DNA of 64,000 bases from an uncultured Alphaproteobacteria bacterium (lineage in GTDB: Bacteria; Pseudomonadota; Alphaproteobacteria; Geminicoccales; Geminicoccaceae). The notes below the pieces were generated by a model. That model did no database searches. It was not told where the DNA came from and saw only the letters and a list, made by a program, of their open reading frames with translations. Made by a program: the position numbers and the translations under genes. This document shows, one piece after another, positions 43,424-53,730 of the stretch. Position 1 is the first letter of the stretch; every line of letters starts with the position of its first letter. Location of the stretch: NCBI GenBank assembly GCA_937995535.1, contig CALKJU010000046.1:1-64000 (forward strand), written 5' to 3'.

Positions 43424-44641
43424 ATGACCGTCGTCGAGCAGCCGGTCGCGCGCGACGTCGCCGTCATCGGCCTCGTCGGGACGGCGCATTTCAGCAGCCA
43501 CTTCTTCCACCTCGTGCTGCCGCCGCTGTTCCCGCTGCTGCGGGAATCGCTGGGCGTCTCCTACGCCGAGCTCGGCTTCGTGATGACGCTGTTCTTCGCC
43601 ACCTCCGGGCTGGCGCAGACACCGGCCGGTTTCCTCGTCGACCGGCATGGCGCGACCCGGGTGCTGATCGGTGGCGTGACGCTGCTCGCCGCCGCGATCG
43701 GCCTCATGAGCCTGGTCCCCAGCTACCCCTGGCTGCTGCCGCTCGCGGTCGCCGCCGGGCTCGGCAACTCCGTGTTCCATCCGGCCGACTATGCGATCCT
43801 CGGGCAGCGCGTCTCGCCGACGCGGATGGGGCGCGCGTTCAGCGTGCACACCATCGGCGGCACGCTCGGCTGGGCACTCGCCCCGGCCTTCGTCATCGTC
43901 GTCGCCGAGGCGACGGGCTGGCGCAGCGCGCTGGCTGCCGCCGCCGCGCTCGGCCTCGCCGTGGCGCTCCTGCTGCTGCGCCGACGGGCCGACATCGTCC
44001 ACCATCCGCGCGTGACGCCGACCGGTGCCGCCGGCCCGACGCGCGACCGACTGCGCCTCTTCCTCGCCGGCCCGATCCTCGCCTGCTTCCTGTTCTTCTG
44101 CCTCCTCGCCATGTCGTTCATGGCGATGCAGAGCTTCATGCCGCTTGCCCTGCACCAGCTGCACGATGTCCCGTTGGCGGTGGCCACGGCGACCTTGACC
44201 GCGTTCATGCTCGGCAGCGCGCTCGGCACCGCCGCCGGCGGTGTCCTCGCCGACCGACACGGCCAGCACCAGGCGATCATCGCCGCAGGCATGCTCGTGG
44301 GTGCGGGGATCCTGCTGAGTGTCGGCTATCTGCCGTTGCCGGCGCCCAGCCTGCTGGCGCTGGTCGCCGCCGCCGGCTTCGCGCTCGGCGCGATGACGCC
44401 CTCGCGCGACATGCTGGTCCGCGCCGCGGCCCCGCCGGGCGCCTCCGGCAAGGTGTTCGGGTTCGTCTATTCCGGCCTCGACCTCGGCGGGACGATCGCC
44501 CCGGCATTGGTCGGTCTGCTGCTGGACGCGGGCCGCCCGCGGGCGGTGTTCTGGGTCATCGCGCTGGCCTCGCTGCTCGCGGTCGCGGTCGCCCTCGGCG
44601 TGCGCACGCCACCCGCCCGCCCGGCGCCGGCCGCCGCCTGA
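43424..44641 (+). CDS. MFS transporter, fosmidomycin-resistance (Fsr)-like
   Basis: A 405-aa major facilitator with twelve membrane helices. GTAHFSSHFFHLVLPPLFPLL at the N-terminus and GNSVFHPADYAILGQRVSPTRMGRAFSVHTIGGTLGWALAP are Fsr-subfamily signatures. The loop 2-3 motif reads GFLVDRHGATRVL. It probably exports small hydrophilic or drug-like compounds; real substrate unknown. Its stop abuts the convergent DmsC-type gene. Confidence 0.85.
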   Translation: MTVVEQPVARDVAVIGLVGTAHFSSHFFHLVLPPLFPLLRESLGVSYAELGFVMTLFFATSGLAQTPAGFLVDRHGATRVLIGGVTLLAAAIGLMSLVPSYPWLLPLAVAAGLGNSVFHPADYAILGQRVSPTRMGRAFSVHTIGGTLGWALAPAFVIVVAEATGWRSALAAAAALGLAVALLLLRRRADIVHHPRVTPTGAAGPTRDRLRLFLAGPILACFLFFCLLAMSFMAMQSFMPLALHQLHDVPLAVATATLTAFMLGSALGTAAGGVLADRHGQHQAIIAAGMLVGAGILLSVGYLPLPAPSLLALVAAAGFALGAMTPSRDMLVRAAAPPGASGKVFGFVYSGLDLGGTIAPALVGLLLDAGRPRAVFWVIALASLLAVAVALGVRTPPARPAPAAA

Positions 44642-45583
44642 TCACGCCACCTCGGCACCGTAATAGAGCGTCACCGTGTGCCGCGCCTCGGCGAAGAACA
44701 GCCAGCGCTCGAGGAGCGCGCCGAGGATCGCCGCGGCGGCGGCGGCGGCGGCGAGCCCGGGGGTCGGGGCCCCGCGCAGCGCTGTGAGCGCGAGCAGCGC
44801 CAGGAGCAGCGGCGCGCCGCCGCCGAGCAGCACGGCCAGACGGCGCAGCGTCAGGCGGTGCTTGCGCGCCACGCGAAAGCCCATCTCGCGCGTGAGATAG
44901 TTGTCCATGCTGTGCGGCGGCTCGACGAGGCGTACCCGGCCGAGATGGCCCAGCCCGGTGGCCGTCCCGGCGTCGGCCACCGCCTGCGCGCCGTCCGCGG
45001 CCTGCCAGGCCAGCAGCTTCACCGTCCAGGCGAGGAGCGCCGCGAGCCCCGCGACGCCCGGCGCCGCGGTCCCGGGATCGCCGGCGAGCGCCGCGACGAG
45101 CCAAGCGAGCGGCGCGCCCGTGGCCACGGCCAGCGCAAGGAACGTCGCCGGCACCCAGGGGCTGTGCCAGCGCGCGATCGGCCGCAGCGCGGCGTAGATC
45201 ATCGCCGTGCAGAGCACCGTCGCCAGCGCGCAGGCGGCGGTCGCGACACCGAGGACGCGGACCGGTCCGTCGCCGAGCGCCCAGGCGGCGAGCAGCCCGA
45301 GCGCCGGAAGGTAGGTGACGGCGGCGGCCACGGCTTCGCGTGACAGCCAGGAGCTGCGCCACTGGCTGAGCGCCCGCCAGGCGCGCTCGGGATGGCCGAG
45401 ATGCGCCGTCGAGGCGAGCAGCCCGGCGGTGACGAGGAGCAGGGCGGCCGCCGCCCCGCCTGCATCCCAGGCCGTGAGCTCGGACGCGCGACCGGTCGCG
45501 GCGGCGAGCCCGAGCAGCGCGAGCCACCCGTAACCGGCGCCGGACAGCACCGTGAACAGGACCAGCGACGGAGCCGGGTGCAT
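44642..45583 (-). CDS. soeC: DmsC/SoeC-type membrane anchor subunit
   Basis: A 313-aa protein with eight membrane helices of the DmsC anchor family: HPAPSLVLFTVLSGAGYGWL at the start, HLGHPERAWRALSQWRSSWLSRE in the first loop. It anchors the molybdoenzyme to the inner membrane and passes electrons to quinone. It starts 9 bp after the iron-sulfur subunit. The soe symbol rests on the whole operon, not on this subunit alone. Confidence 0.88.
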   Translation of the reverse strand: MHPAPSLVLFTVLSGAGYGWLALLGLAAATGRASELTAWDAGGAAAALLLVTAGLLASTAHLGHPERAWRALSQWRSSWLSREAVAAAVTYLPALGLLAAWALGDGPVRVLGVATAACALATVLCTAMIYAALRPIARWHSPWVPATFLALAVATGAPLAWLVAALAGDPGTAAPGVAGLAALLAWTVKLLAWQAADGAQAVADAGTATGLGHLGRVRLVEPPHSMDNYLTREMGFRVARKHRLTLRRLAVLLGGGAPLLLALLALTALRGAPTPGLAAAAAAAAILGALLERWLFFAEARHTVTLYYGAEVA

Positions 45584-45592
45584 CCGCGCGCG

Positions 45593-46333
45593 TCAGCCGC
45601 CCAGCAGGCGATCGACCCAGCCCCACAGCCCACCCGGCCCGGCGACGTCGGGGAGCGCCCGCGGCGGGTCCTCGTCGCCCTGCCGGCGCGGGCGCGGTGG
45701 CAGGTACTTGTTGGTCGGCCGGTAGCCCAGCTCGGGCATGAGGTCGAAGCCGCCGCGGGCGGCGACCAGCCGTGCCGCCGGGCTCGCCGGGTCGGCGAGG
45801 TCGCCGAAATGGCGCGCGCGCGCCGGGCAGCTCGCCACGCAGGCCGGCTCGCGCTCCTCTTCCGGCAGCGTCTCGTTATAGATCCGGTCGATGCAGAGCG
45901 TGCATTTCTTCATCACGCCCTCGACCGGATCGAGCTCGCGCGCGCCATAGGGGCAGGCCCAGGCGCACAGGCCGCAGCCGATGCACTTCGCCTCGTCGAC
46001 CAGGACGATGCCGTCAGCCGCACGCTTGTACGACGCGCCGGTCGGGCACACCGTGACGCAGGCGGCGTTCTCGCAGTGCAGGCAGGATTTCGGGAAGTAC
46101 ACCGTCTGGCCGCAGCCACCACCGGCCGGCGCGACCTCGTAGCCGTGGACGCGGTTGAGCCACGCCCCCGAAGGCTCGCGGCCATAGGGCTCGACGTCCG
46201 ACAGGGGTGCCGGGTGGCCGCCTGTGTTCCACTGCTTGCAGCTCACGACGCAGGCCTGGCAGCCGACGCAGGTGTCGAGGTCGATCACGAGCCCCAGGCG
46301 GCGCGGCGGCGGGGTCGGCGGCAGTGAGGTCAC
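45593..46333 (-). CDS. soeB: Four-cluster iron-sulfur subunit (DmsB/SoeB type)
   Basis: A 246-aa ferredoxin-like electron carrier with four 4Fe-4S Cys groups: CVGCQACVVSCKQWN, CLHCENAACVTVCPTGAS, CIGCGLCAWACPYGA, and CTLCIDR with CVASCPARA. It links the molybdenum subunit to the membrane anchor. Start is GTG at 46333 overlapping the catalytic subunit stop (GTGA). Confidence 0.93.
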   Translation of the reverse strand: MTSLPPTPPPRRLGLVIDLDTCVGCQACVVSCKQWNTGGHPAPLSDVEPYGREPSGAWLNRVHGYEVAPAGGGCGQTVYFPKSCLHCENAACVTVCPTGASYKRAADGIVLVDEAKCIGCGLCAWACPYGARELDPVEGVMKKCTLCIDRIYNETLPEEEREPACVASCPARARHFGDLADPASPAARLVAARGGFDLMPELGYRPTNKYLPPRPRRQGDEDPPRALPDVAGPGGLWGWVDRLLGG

Positions 46334-49176
46334 GGGAACTCGCCGCCCCGTGCCGGAGCACCGTGACGCAGCACGCGCGGCGGCGGCGCCGCGCCCGGCG
46401 GTGCCGGCAGCGGCGCCCAGTCCGGCGACGGTCCGCGGGCCTCGGCCTTCTCCAGCCGGACCAGCAGGTCGAACCAAGCCGCCTGCCCGGTGATCGGGTC
46501 GGCGTTGGCGAACTCGGCACCGTCCGTGGCGGGCAGCCGATCGTCGATCAGATGGTTGAGCAAGAAGCCCTCCGTGGCCTCGGGCGCGTCCCCGGACAGA
46601 CCCGCCGTTCCGCGTCGCCGGCCGATCGCGTTCCACGTCCACACCGTGTCGGGATGGACGCCCTCGACCAGGCGGATGCGGGCCCGAACCCGGCCGAGCC
46701 GGCCGACGATCCACACCCAGTCGTCGTCGGCCAGGCCGAGACGGGCGGCGGTCGCGCGGTGGACATGGAGGCGATTGGCGGCGTGGAGCTGGCGCAGCCA
46801 GGCATTGTGGCCACCCCAGCTGTGGTACATTGCCATCGGCCGCTGCGTGAGCGCGTGCAGCGGGTAGGCATCGCCGCTCAGCTCCTGATCGAACGGCCGG
46901 TACCAGAACGGGAGCGGGTCGAAGAACCGCTCGATGCGCGCACGGTGGCTCGCCGGCGGGCGGACGGCGCCGTGCCCGCGCGCCGCCAGACGGAAGCGCT
47001 GCAAGGGCTCGCTGTAGAGCTGCAGCACGATCGGCGCGGCGTCGTCGATCAGGCCGATCTGCGCCGCCAGCTTGAGATAGTCGCGGTTGACGTGCTTCAT
47101 CCAGCGCTGCTCGGGAGCGAGCGGTGCCGAGAAGAAGCAGCCGTTGGCGCGGTATCGCTCGAGCTGCGCCGGGTTCGGCTCGCCCTTGCCGATCTTGTCG
47201 CCGGCCGCGCCGCGCCAGCCGGCGAGCGGACCGATCCCCGGCCTGCGCTCGTGGTGCTGGAGATAGTCGGGGTAGCCGCCGGGGAAGCGGGGGCCGCCGT
47301 CCGCCGCGGTGAAGGCCGGTAGCCCGAGGCGATGGCCGAGATCGATCAGCACGTCCTGGAAGGGGCGGACGTCGCGGTCGGGCGCCAGCACCGGCTGGCG
47401 GATCGCGTCCTGGATCGCGTCGGGCGAGCCGATCGGCCGGTCGAGCAGCGAGATGCAGTCCCAGCGCTCGAGATAGGTCGTGTCCGGCAGGACGAGATCG
47501 GCATAGGCGACCATCTCGGAGTGGAACGCATCGGAGTAGATGATCCGTGGAATCCGATAGGCGCCGGTCGTCGGGTCGGTCGCGGTCAGCAGGTCGATCG
47601 TCTCGGCGGTGCTCATCGCCGAGTTCCACGCCATGTTGGTCATGTAGAGGAAGAGCGTGTCGATCGGGTATGGATCGCCGCGGACGGCGTTGCGGATCAC
47701 CGTGTGCAGCATGCCGTGCACGGCGAGCGGCGCGTCCCAGGAGAACGCCTTGTCGAGGCGCCGCGGCGTGCCGTCCGGGTCGACCAGGAGGTCCTCGGGC
47801 CCGGTCGGATAGCCGAGCGGCATCCCGGCGAGCGGCCGGCCGGGCGCCATCTGCACCGCCTTGCCGGCCGGTTTCGGAGCGGGCGGGATCGGCTTCGGAT
47901 GCGGCAGCTTGAACCGCCAGGCGCCCGGGACGTCGACCGCGCCCAGCAGGAGCTGCAGCAGGTGCAGCGCGCGGCAGGTCTGGAAGCCGTTGGCGTGTGC
48001 CGCCACCCCGCGCATCGCGTGGATCGCCACCGGGCGCCCCTCGACGCGCGCGTGGCGCTGCCCGGTCCAGTCGGTCCAGGGCTGCTCCAGCACCGGCGGG
48101 TCGGTGAATGCGGCCGCGGCGATCTCCACGGCGAGGCGGCGGATCGTCGCCGCCGGCAGGCCGGTCCGCTCGGCCACGGCGTCCGGGCTGTAGGCGGCAT
48201 CGAGGTAGCGTTCGGCGACCAGCTCGAGAACCGGTCGCGCGTGCCGCCCGTCCGGGAGCGTCGTGCGGCCGTGCAGCGCGGCGTCGCCGGAAGCGAAGGG
48301 GACGACGATCCCGCGCGCGCGGTCGCGCACCAGCGGCCGGCCCTCCGCATCGCGTGCGATCAGCCCGTCGCTGGCCTCGCCCGGCGCATCGACGACGAGC
48401 CAGCCGGCGTTGGTCCAGCGCTGCAGGTAGGACGCGTCGATCCGCCCGGCGCGGAGCAGCTCGTGGATCAGCGCCAGGATCAGCAGCCCGTCGGTCCCCG
48501 GCCGGATCGGCAGCCACTCGTCGGCGATCGCCGAGTAGCCGGTGCGCACCGGGTTGACCGAAACGATCTTCGCTCCACGCGCCTTGAGCTCGGCAAGGCC
48601 GCGCTTGATCGGGTTGCTGTCGTGGTCCTCGGCGACGCCGACGAGCAGCAGGTAGCGGGTCCGCTCCCAGTCCGGCTCGCCGAACTCCCAGAACGACCCG
48701 CCCAGCGTGTAGAGGCCGGCGGCGGCCATGTTGACCGAGCAGAAGCCGCCATGCGCGGCGTAGTTGGGCGTGCCGAACTGCGCCGCCCAGAATCCGGTCA
48801 AGGCCTGGCTCTGGTCCCGGCCGGTGAAGAAGGCGAGACGGCGCGGATCGGTGGCGCGGATCGACCGCAGCCAGTCGGTCGCGATCGCCAGCGCCTCGTC
48901 CCACGAGATCCGGCGGAACTCGCCGCTGCCGCGGGGGCCCGTGCGCAGCAGCGGCGCGCGCAGCCGCGACGGCGCAAGCTGCTGCATGATGCCGGCCGAG
49001 CCCTTGGCGCAGAGCACGCCGCGATTGACCGGGTGGCGCCGGTTGCCCTCGATGTAGCGCAGCCGGCCGTCGCTCAGGTGGACCCGGATCCCGCACCGAC
49101 AGGCGCACATGTAGCAGGTCGTCGTCTTGACCTCGTCGGCCGTCGGCCGGGACAGGTCGAGCACGGGCTCGGCCAC
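46330..49176 (-). CDS. soeA: Cytoplasmic molybdopterin oxidoreductase, SoeA-like
   Basis: A 948-aa CISM-family catalytic subunit: N-terminal 4Fe-4S (CYMCACRCGIRV ... GVLCAKGSAG), then bis-MGD domains and a C-terminal dinucleotide-binding domain. No Tat signal precedes the cluster, so it works in the cytoplasm, as does SoeA, the sulfite-oxidising enzyme of phototrophic sulfur bacteria, whose N-terminal motif it closely resembles. GTG at 49176 with GAGG 6 bp upstream is preferred; an ATG at 49227 would add 17 residues. With soeB and soeC it forms a quinone-linked complex. Thiosulfate, polysulfide or DMSO as substrate cannot be excluded. Confidence 0.88.
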   Translation of the reverse strand: MAEPVLDLSRPTADEVKTTTCYMCACRCGIRVHLSDGRLRYIEGNRRHPVNRGVLCAKGSAGIMQQLAPSRLRAPLLRTGPRGSGEFRRISWDEALAIATDWLRSIRATDPRRLAFFTGRDQSQALTGFWAAQFGTPNYAAHGGFCSVNMAAAGLYTLGGSFWEFGEPDWERTRYLLLVGVAEDHDSNPIKRGLAELKARGAKIVSVNPVRTGYSAIADEWLPIRPGTDGLLILALIHELLRAGRIDASYLQRWTNAGWLVVDAPGEASDGLIARDAEGRPLVRDRARGIVVPFASGDAALHGRTTLPDGRHARPVLELVAERYLDAAYSPDAVAERTGLPAATIRRLAVEIAAAAFTDPPVLEQPWTDWTGQRHARVEGRPVAIHAMRGVAAHANGFQTCRALHLLQLLLGAVDVPGAWRFKLPHPKPIPPAPKPAGKAVQMAPGRPLAGMPLGYPTGPEDLLVDPDGTPRRLDKAFSWDAPLAVHGMLHTVIRNAVRGDPYPIDTLFLYMTNMAWNSAMSTAETIDLLTATDPTTGAYRIPRIIYSDAFHSEMVAYADLVLPDTTYLERWDCISLLDRPIGSPDAIQDAIRQPVLAPDRDVRPFQDVLIDLGHRLGLPAFTAADGGPRFPGGYPDYLQHHERRPGIGPLAGWRGAAGDKIGKGEPNPAQLERYRANGCFFSAPLAPEQRWMKHVNRDYLKLAAQIGLIDDAAPIVLQLYSEPLQRFRLAARGHGAVRPPASHRARIERFFDPLPFWYRPFDQELSGDAYPLHALTQRPMAMYHSWGGHNAWLRQLHAANRLHVHRATAARLGLADDDWVWIVGRLGRVRARIRLVEGVHPDTVWTWNAIGRRRGTAGLSGDAPEATEGFLLNHLIDDRLPATDGAEFANADPITGQAAWFDLLVRLEKAEARGPSPDWAPLPAPPGAAPPPRVLRHGAPARGGEFP

Positions 49177-49276
49177 GCGGATCCTCGTCCTCCCTTGCGC
49201 CGCCGTCGGACCGCGCGGCCGCCGCACTCTAGGCGGCGTCCGTCCGGTTGGCGAGCCTGGGGCCGCCCCGGCCCGA

Positions 49277-49771
49277 TCAGAAGGTGAGCGTGATCGCCAC
49301 CGTGTCGCTGTAGGTTCCCGGGGCCACCGTTTGGCCCGCGGGGATGCGGCCGAAGATGCTGACGGTCTGGGCGCCGCTGGTCGGCGCGGTGAGCGTGAGG
49401 CCCGCCGTGCCGCTGCCGAACACGCTCGTCCGGGCGCTGTTCTTGTAGATCTCGTAAGTCAGGAAGCCGCCGGCGTCGGAGCGCATCCGCCGCGTGGTCC
49501 CGCTCGGGTTGGCGCCGGGGCCCAGCTCGAGCGTCAGGGTCAGACCGACGCACTGGGTGTAGCGGATGCTGCCGGTGACATCGAGATTCGCGGTCGCCCC
49601 GGCCTGGTAGGTCCCGAAGTCCATGCTCGCCGTGGTCAGGTTGCAAGCACTCTCGACGGTCGCCGACACTGGCAGGTTGGCGGTGCGGGTGGCCGCGCCC
49701 ACAGGCAGGGCCGCGCTCGCGAGGGCGAGGCCCAGCAGGCAGGCCCGGCCCGCCTTGCGGAAGGTCGTCAT
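49277..49771 (-). CDS. Spore coat protein U (SCPU)-domain pilin-like protein
   Basis: A 164-aa secreted protein with a Sec signal (ends GAA|TRT) and one SCPU domain: VSATVESACNLTTASMDFGTY, a second Cys in RYTQCVGL, and a C-terminal donor-like strand TYSDTVAITLTF. In Csu-type chaperone-usher pili such proteins are pilins. No chaperone or usher gene is nearby, so either the rest of the system is elsewhere or this acts as a stand-alone surface or desiccation-related protein. Confidence 0.85.
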   Translation of the reverse strand: MTTFRKAGRACLLGLALASAALPVGAATRTANLPVSATVESACNLTTASMDFGTYQAGATANLDVTGSIRYTQCVGLTLTLELGPGANPSGTTRRMRSDAGGFLTYEIYKNSARTSVFGSGTAGLTLTAPTSGAQTVSIFGRIPAGQTVAPGTYSDTVAITLTF

Positions 49772-49911
49772 GACAGGTCTCCGGTCTGGCTCAGCGGCGG
49801 CCAGCTTGGCCGGATCAGCCTTGCCGCCCGGTTAACGTTACCGGCGGGACTTTCCGACCGGGTGCCGCAGGCCTATGCAGCCCTGCGGAAGCGGGCGGGG
49901 AGGCCCAGGCG

Positions 49912-51048
49912 ATGCGCTACGACCTGCTGCTGCGCGGTGGCCGGGTGATCGACCCGCGATCCGGGCTCGACGGCGTCGCCGACGTGGCGCTGCACGACGG
50001 CCGGGTCGCGGCGGTCGGCGCGTCGCTCGACGCCGAGGGGACGCTCGAGCGCGACCTCGCCGGCTGCATCGTCATGCCCGGCATGATCGACTTCCACGCC
50101 CATGTCTATCCGGCCGGCACGTCGCTGGGCGTCGATCCCGACGCGCTGGCGCGGCGCGCCGGCACCACCACCTGGCTCGACGTCGGCAGCGCTGGGGCCG
50201 GCAACATCGCCGGCCTGCGCGACCACGTGGCGGCGCGCGCCGCGACCCGCGTGCTGGCCTATCTCCACGTCAGCTTCGCCGGGATCTTCGGCTTCTCGCG
50301 CGAGGTGATGGTCGGCGAGTCTTGGGACCTGCGGCTGCTCGAGCCCGCGGTCTGTGCCCGCGTCGCGCGCGAGAACCCGGACCTCGTCCGCGGCATCAAG
50401 GTCCGGATCGGCGCGCTGACCAGCGGCCCGCACGGACTCCTGCCGCTGCACCTCGCGATCGAGGCCGCCGAGCTCGCCGGACTGCCGGTCATGTGCCACA
50501 TCGACCGGCCGCCGCCGACCTACGCCCAGGTCCTCGAGACGCTCCGCCCGGGCGACATCCTGACCCACTGCTTCCGCCCGCCGCCGAACGCGCCGCTCGG
50601 CGGCGACGGGCGGGTCCGCGAGGCCTGCTGGCAGGCGCGCGAGCGCGGTGTGCTGTTCGACGTGGCGCACGGCATGGGCTCGTTCAGCTTCGCCGTGGCC
50701 GAGGCGATGCTCGCCCAGGGCTTCGCGCCGGACATCGTCAGCTCCGACGTGCACAGCCTGTGCGTCGACGGGCCGGCGTTCGACAATCTCGAGACCATGT
50801 CGAAGTTCCTGACCCTCGGCATGGACCTGCCGAGCCTCGTGGCCGCGGTCAGCGCGACCCCGGCCCTGAAGCTCGGCCGGCCGGACCTCGCCGACCTCGC
50901 CCCGGGCAGCACCGGCGACGTGACCGTGCTCGAACTGGTCGAGGGCGACTTCACCCTGGTCGACGTGACCGGCGCCACGCGCCGCACGCCGCGCAAGCTG
51001 CGCACCCGCGCCGTCGTCCTCGCCGGCCGCCTGTGGCACGAGGCGTGA
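49912..51048 (+). CDS. Amidohydrolase/deacetylase (EF_0837/AHA_3915-like)
   Basis: A 378-aa binuclear metal hydrolase of the dihydroorotase-like superfamily. Metal ligands: DFHAHVY (HxH), carbamylated Lys in GIKVRIG, CHID and HCF His, and the catalytic Asp in SSDVHS. The GTTTWLDVGSAGAG block is typical of the EF_0837/AHA_3915 subgroup, which hydrolyses N-acetyl amino-acid-type compounds. Monocistronic; ends 7 bp from the convergent tolC gene. Confidence 0.88.
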   Translation: MRYDLLLRGGRVIDPRSGLDGVADVALHDGRVAAVGASLDAEGTLERDLAGCIVMPGMIDFHAHVYPAGTSLGVDPDALARRAGTTTWLDVGSAGAGNIAGLRDHVAARAATRVLAYLHVSFAGIFGFSREVMVGESWDLRLLEPAVCARVARENPDLVRGIKVRIGALTSGPHGLLPLHLAIEAAELAGLPVMCHIDRPPPTYAQVLETLRPGDILTHCFRPPPNAPLGGDGRVREACWQARERGVLFDVAHGMGSFSFAVAEAMLAQGFAPDIVSSDVHSLCVDGPAFDNLETMSKFLTLGMDLPSLVAAVSATPALKLGRPDLADLAPGSTGDVTVLELVEGDFTLVDVTGATRRTPRKLRTRAVVLAGRLWHEA

Positions 51049-51055
51049 CGCGCCC

Positions 51056-52441
51056 CTAACGCCCGTCGTCGATGCCGAACAGACGGTTGCGGTTGCGGTC
51101 GTAGTAGACGCTGGGTTGGTACGGCTCGACCGGCAGGCCGAGGTCGACGACGGTGAGGCTGCCGGCCGCGGCGCGCAGGGCATAGCTCGATTCGACCTCG
51201 ATCGCCTGGGCGCGAACCAGGTTGACCTGCGAGGTGAACAGATCCTGCTGCGCGTCGAGTACGTCGATCACCGTGCGCAGGCCGACCTGCTGCTCGGCGT
51301 TGACGCCCTCGTAGGCGATCTCGTTGGCCCGCACCTCGTCGCGCAGCGCGCGGACCGCGGCGGCCGCCGCGAGCAGCCGGTCCCAGGCCGCGGCGACCGT
51401 CGCCTGGACCGAGCGGTTCGCGGACTCGAGCTGGCTGCGCCGCTGCTGCGCCGTCTGCCGGTTCTGGCGCACCGCCGCATATTCGGCCCCGCCCTGATAG
51501 AGCGGGATCGACAGCACCAGCCCCAGCGAGGCGCTGCGGTCCCAGTCGATCCCGGCACGGGGCGAGTCGGCGTAGCCGGCGTCGCCGCGGAGATCGAGAC
51601 TGGGCAGGATGTTGGCGAAGGCGACGTCGACATCGTCGCGCGCGGCGAACAGCTGGTAGGTCGCGCGGACCACCGCCGGGTTGGCCTCGGCCAGGGCCTG
51701 CGCCTCGGCCAGGCTCGCCGGCAGCTCGGTAAGGCGGAGGGGCACCGCAAGCTTCTCCGGGTCGCGCCCGATCACCCGGCGGAACTCGGCGTTCGAAGCG
51801 GCGAGGTCGGCCTTGGCGACCTCGACGTCGGAGCGCCCGCGCGACAGCCGCGCCTCGGCCTGGGCGACGTCGGTTCGCGCCACCTCGCCGACCGCGAACT
51901 GGTCCTGGGTCTGCTGCAGCTGGCGGCGCAGCACCCGCTCGTTGTTGAGTGCCAGATCGAGAACGGCGAGATCGCGCCAGGCGGCGGTGTAGGCGCGCAC
52001 CGCATCGAGCAGCACGGCCTGCTCGGTGGCGACGAGGCCGGCGCGTCCGGCGCGCACGAGGTTCTCGGCCCGGCTGACCTGCGCCTGGGTGCCGCCGCCG
52101 GCATAGAGGTTCTGACGGAAGCTCAGGGCGACGCCCTTGGCGTCGGTGTCGATGTCGACCTCGTTCTTGCTGCCCTCGATCTGCTGCGTGCCGCGGACCG
52201 AGCGCAGCTCGCCGTCGACGAACACCTGCGGCCGATAGCCGGAGAGCGCCTGCGGCACGAGCTCGTCGGTGGCGCGCAGTTCGGCGCGCGCCGCCTCCAG
52301 GTCCGGGTTGCCGAGATAGGCCGAGACGAGCGCCTCGTTGAGCGTGTCCGCGGCCGCGCCGGATACGGCCAGCCCGGCCATGGCCAGACACGCCACGCCG
52401 GCGACCCCTACGCGCCACCAGGCACGTCGCCGCGTGCGCAT
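51056..52441 (-). CDS. tolC: TolC-family outer-membrane channel
   Basis: A 461-aa outer-membrane efflux/secretion channel. A signal peptide (residues 1-30, ending AAA|DT) precedes two homologous TolC repeats (DTLNEALVSAYLGNPDLEAARAELRA; ALAEANPAVVRATYQLFAARDDVDVA). GLRTVIDVLDAQQDLF is the classic TolC C-terminal helix motif. ATG at 52441 directly starts the signal. No partner adaptor or inner-membrane pump gene lies beside it, as is common for shared TolC. Confidence 0.93.
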   Translation of the reverse strand: MRTRRRAWWRVGVAGVACLAMAGLAVSGAAADTLNEALVSAYLGNPDLEAARAELRATDELVPQALSGYRPQVFVDGELRSVRGTQQIEGSKNEVDIDTDAKGVALSFRQNLYAGGGTQAQVSRAENLVRAGRAGLVATEQAVLLDAVRAYTAAWRDLAVLDLALNNERVLRRQLQQTQDQFAVGEVARTDVAQAEARLSRGRSDVEVAKADLAASNAEFRRVIGRDPEKLAVPLRLTELPASLAEAQALAEANPAVVRATYQLFAARDDVDVAFANILPSLDLRGDAGYADSPRAGIDWDRSASLGLVLSIPLYQGGAEYAAVRQNRQTAQQRRSQLESANRSVQATVAAAWDRLLAAAAAVRALRDEVRANEIAYEGVNAEQQVGLRTVIDVLDAQQDLFTSQVNLVRAQAIEVESSYALRAAAGSLTVVDLGLPVEPYQPSVYYDRNRNRLFGIDDGR

Positions 52442-52625
52442 CGCCACCTCCACGCCGATCCCGACCGGTCGGGCGAACCGCACGAAGCCCGACCTCACGG
52501 CGAAACCTAGGTCGCGGGCCGAGCGCGAGGCAAGGCTCAGCGCCCGTGCCGCTGGCGGACGCCCGCCCGCGGCGGCAGGATCGTTGCAGGAAGATCACCC
52601 GAGCTGCACGGTCGCGACGGCCCCG

Positions 52626-53684
<1,059 letters not shown>

Positions 53685-53730
53685 TGGACGCCACAGGCGC
53701 GCACCCGGCGGGGAGTGGTAGAGCGCCACC

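Noticed and set aside
45593-49108. 1171-codon frame suggesting a fused SoeA-SoeB protein
   Set aside because: Only the last 246 residues are real (SoeB). The upstream part is the wrong frame of soeA; the true soeA frame and GTGA junction at 46330-46333 are clear.
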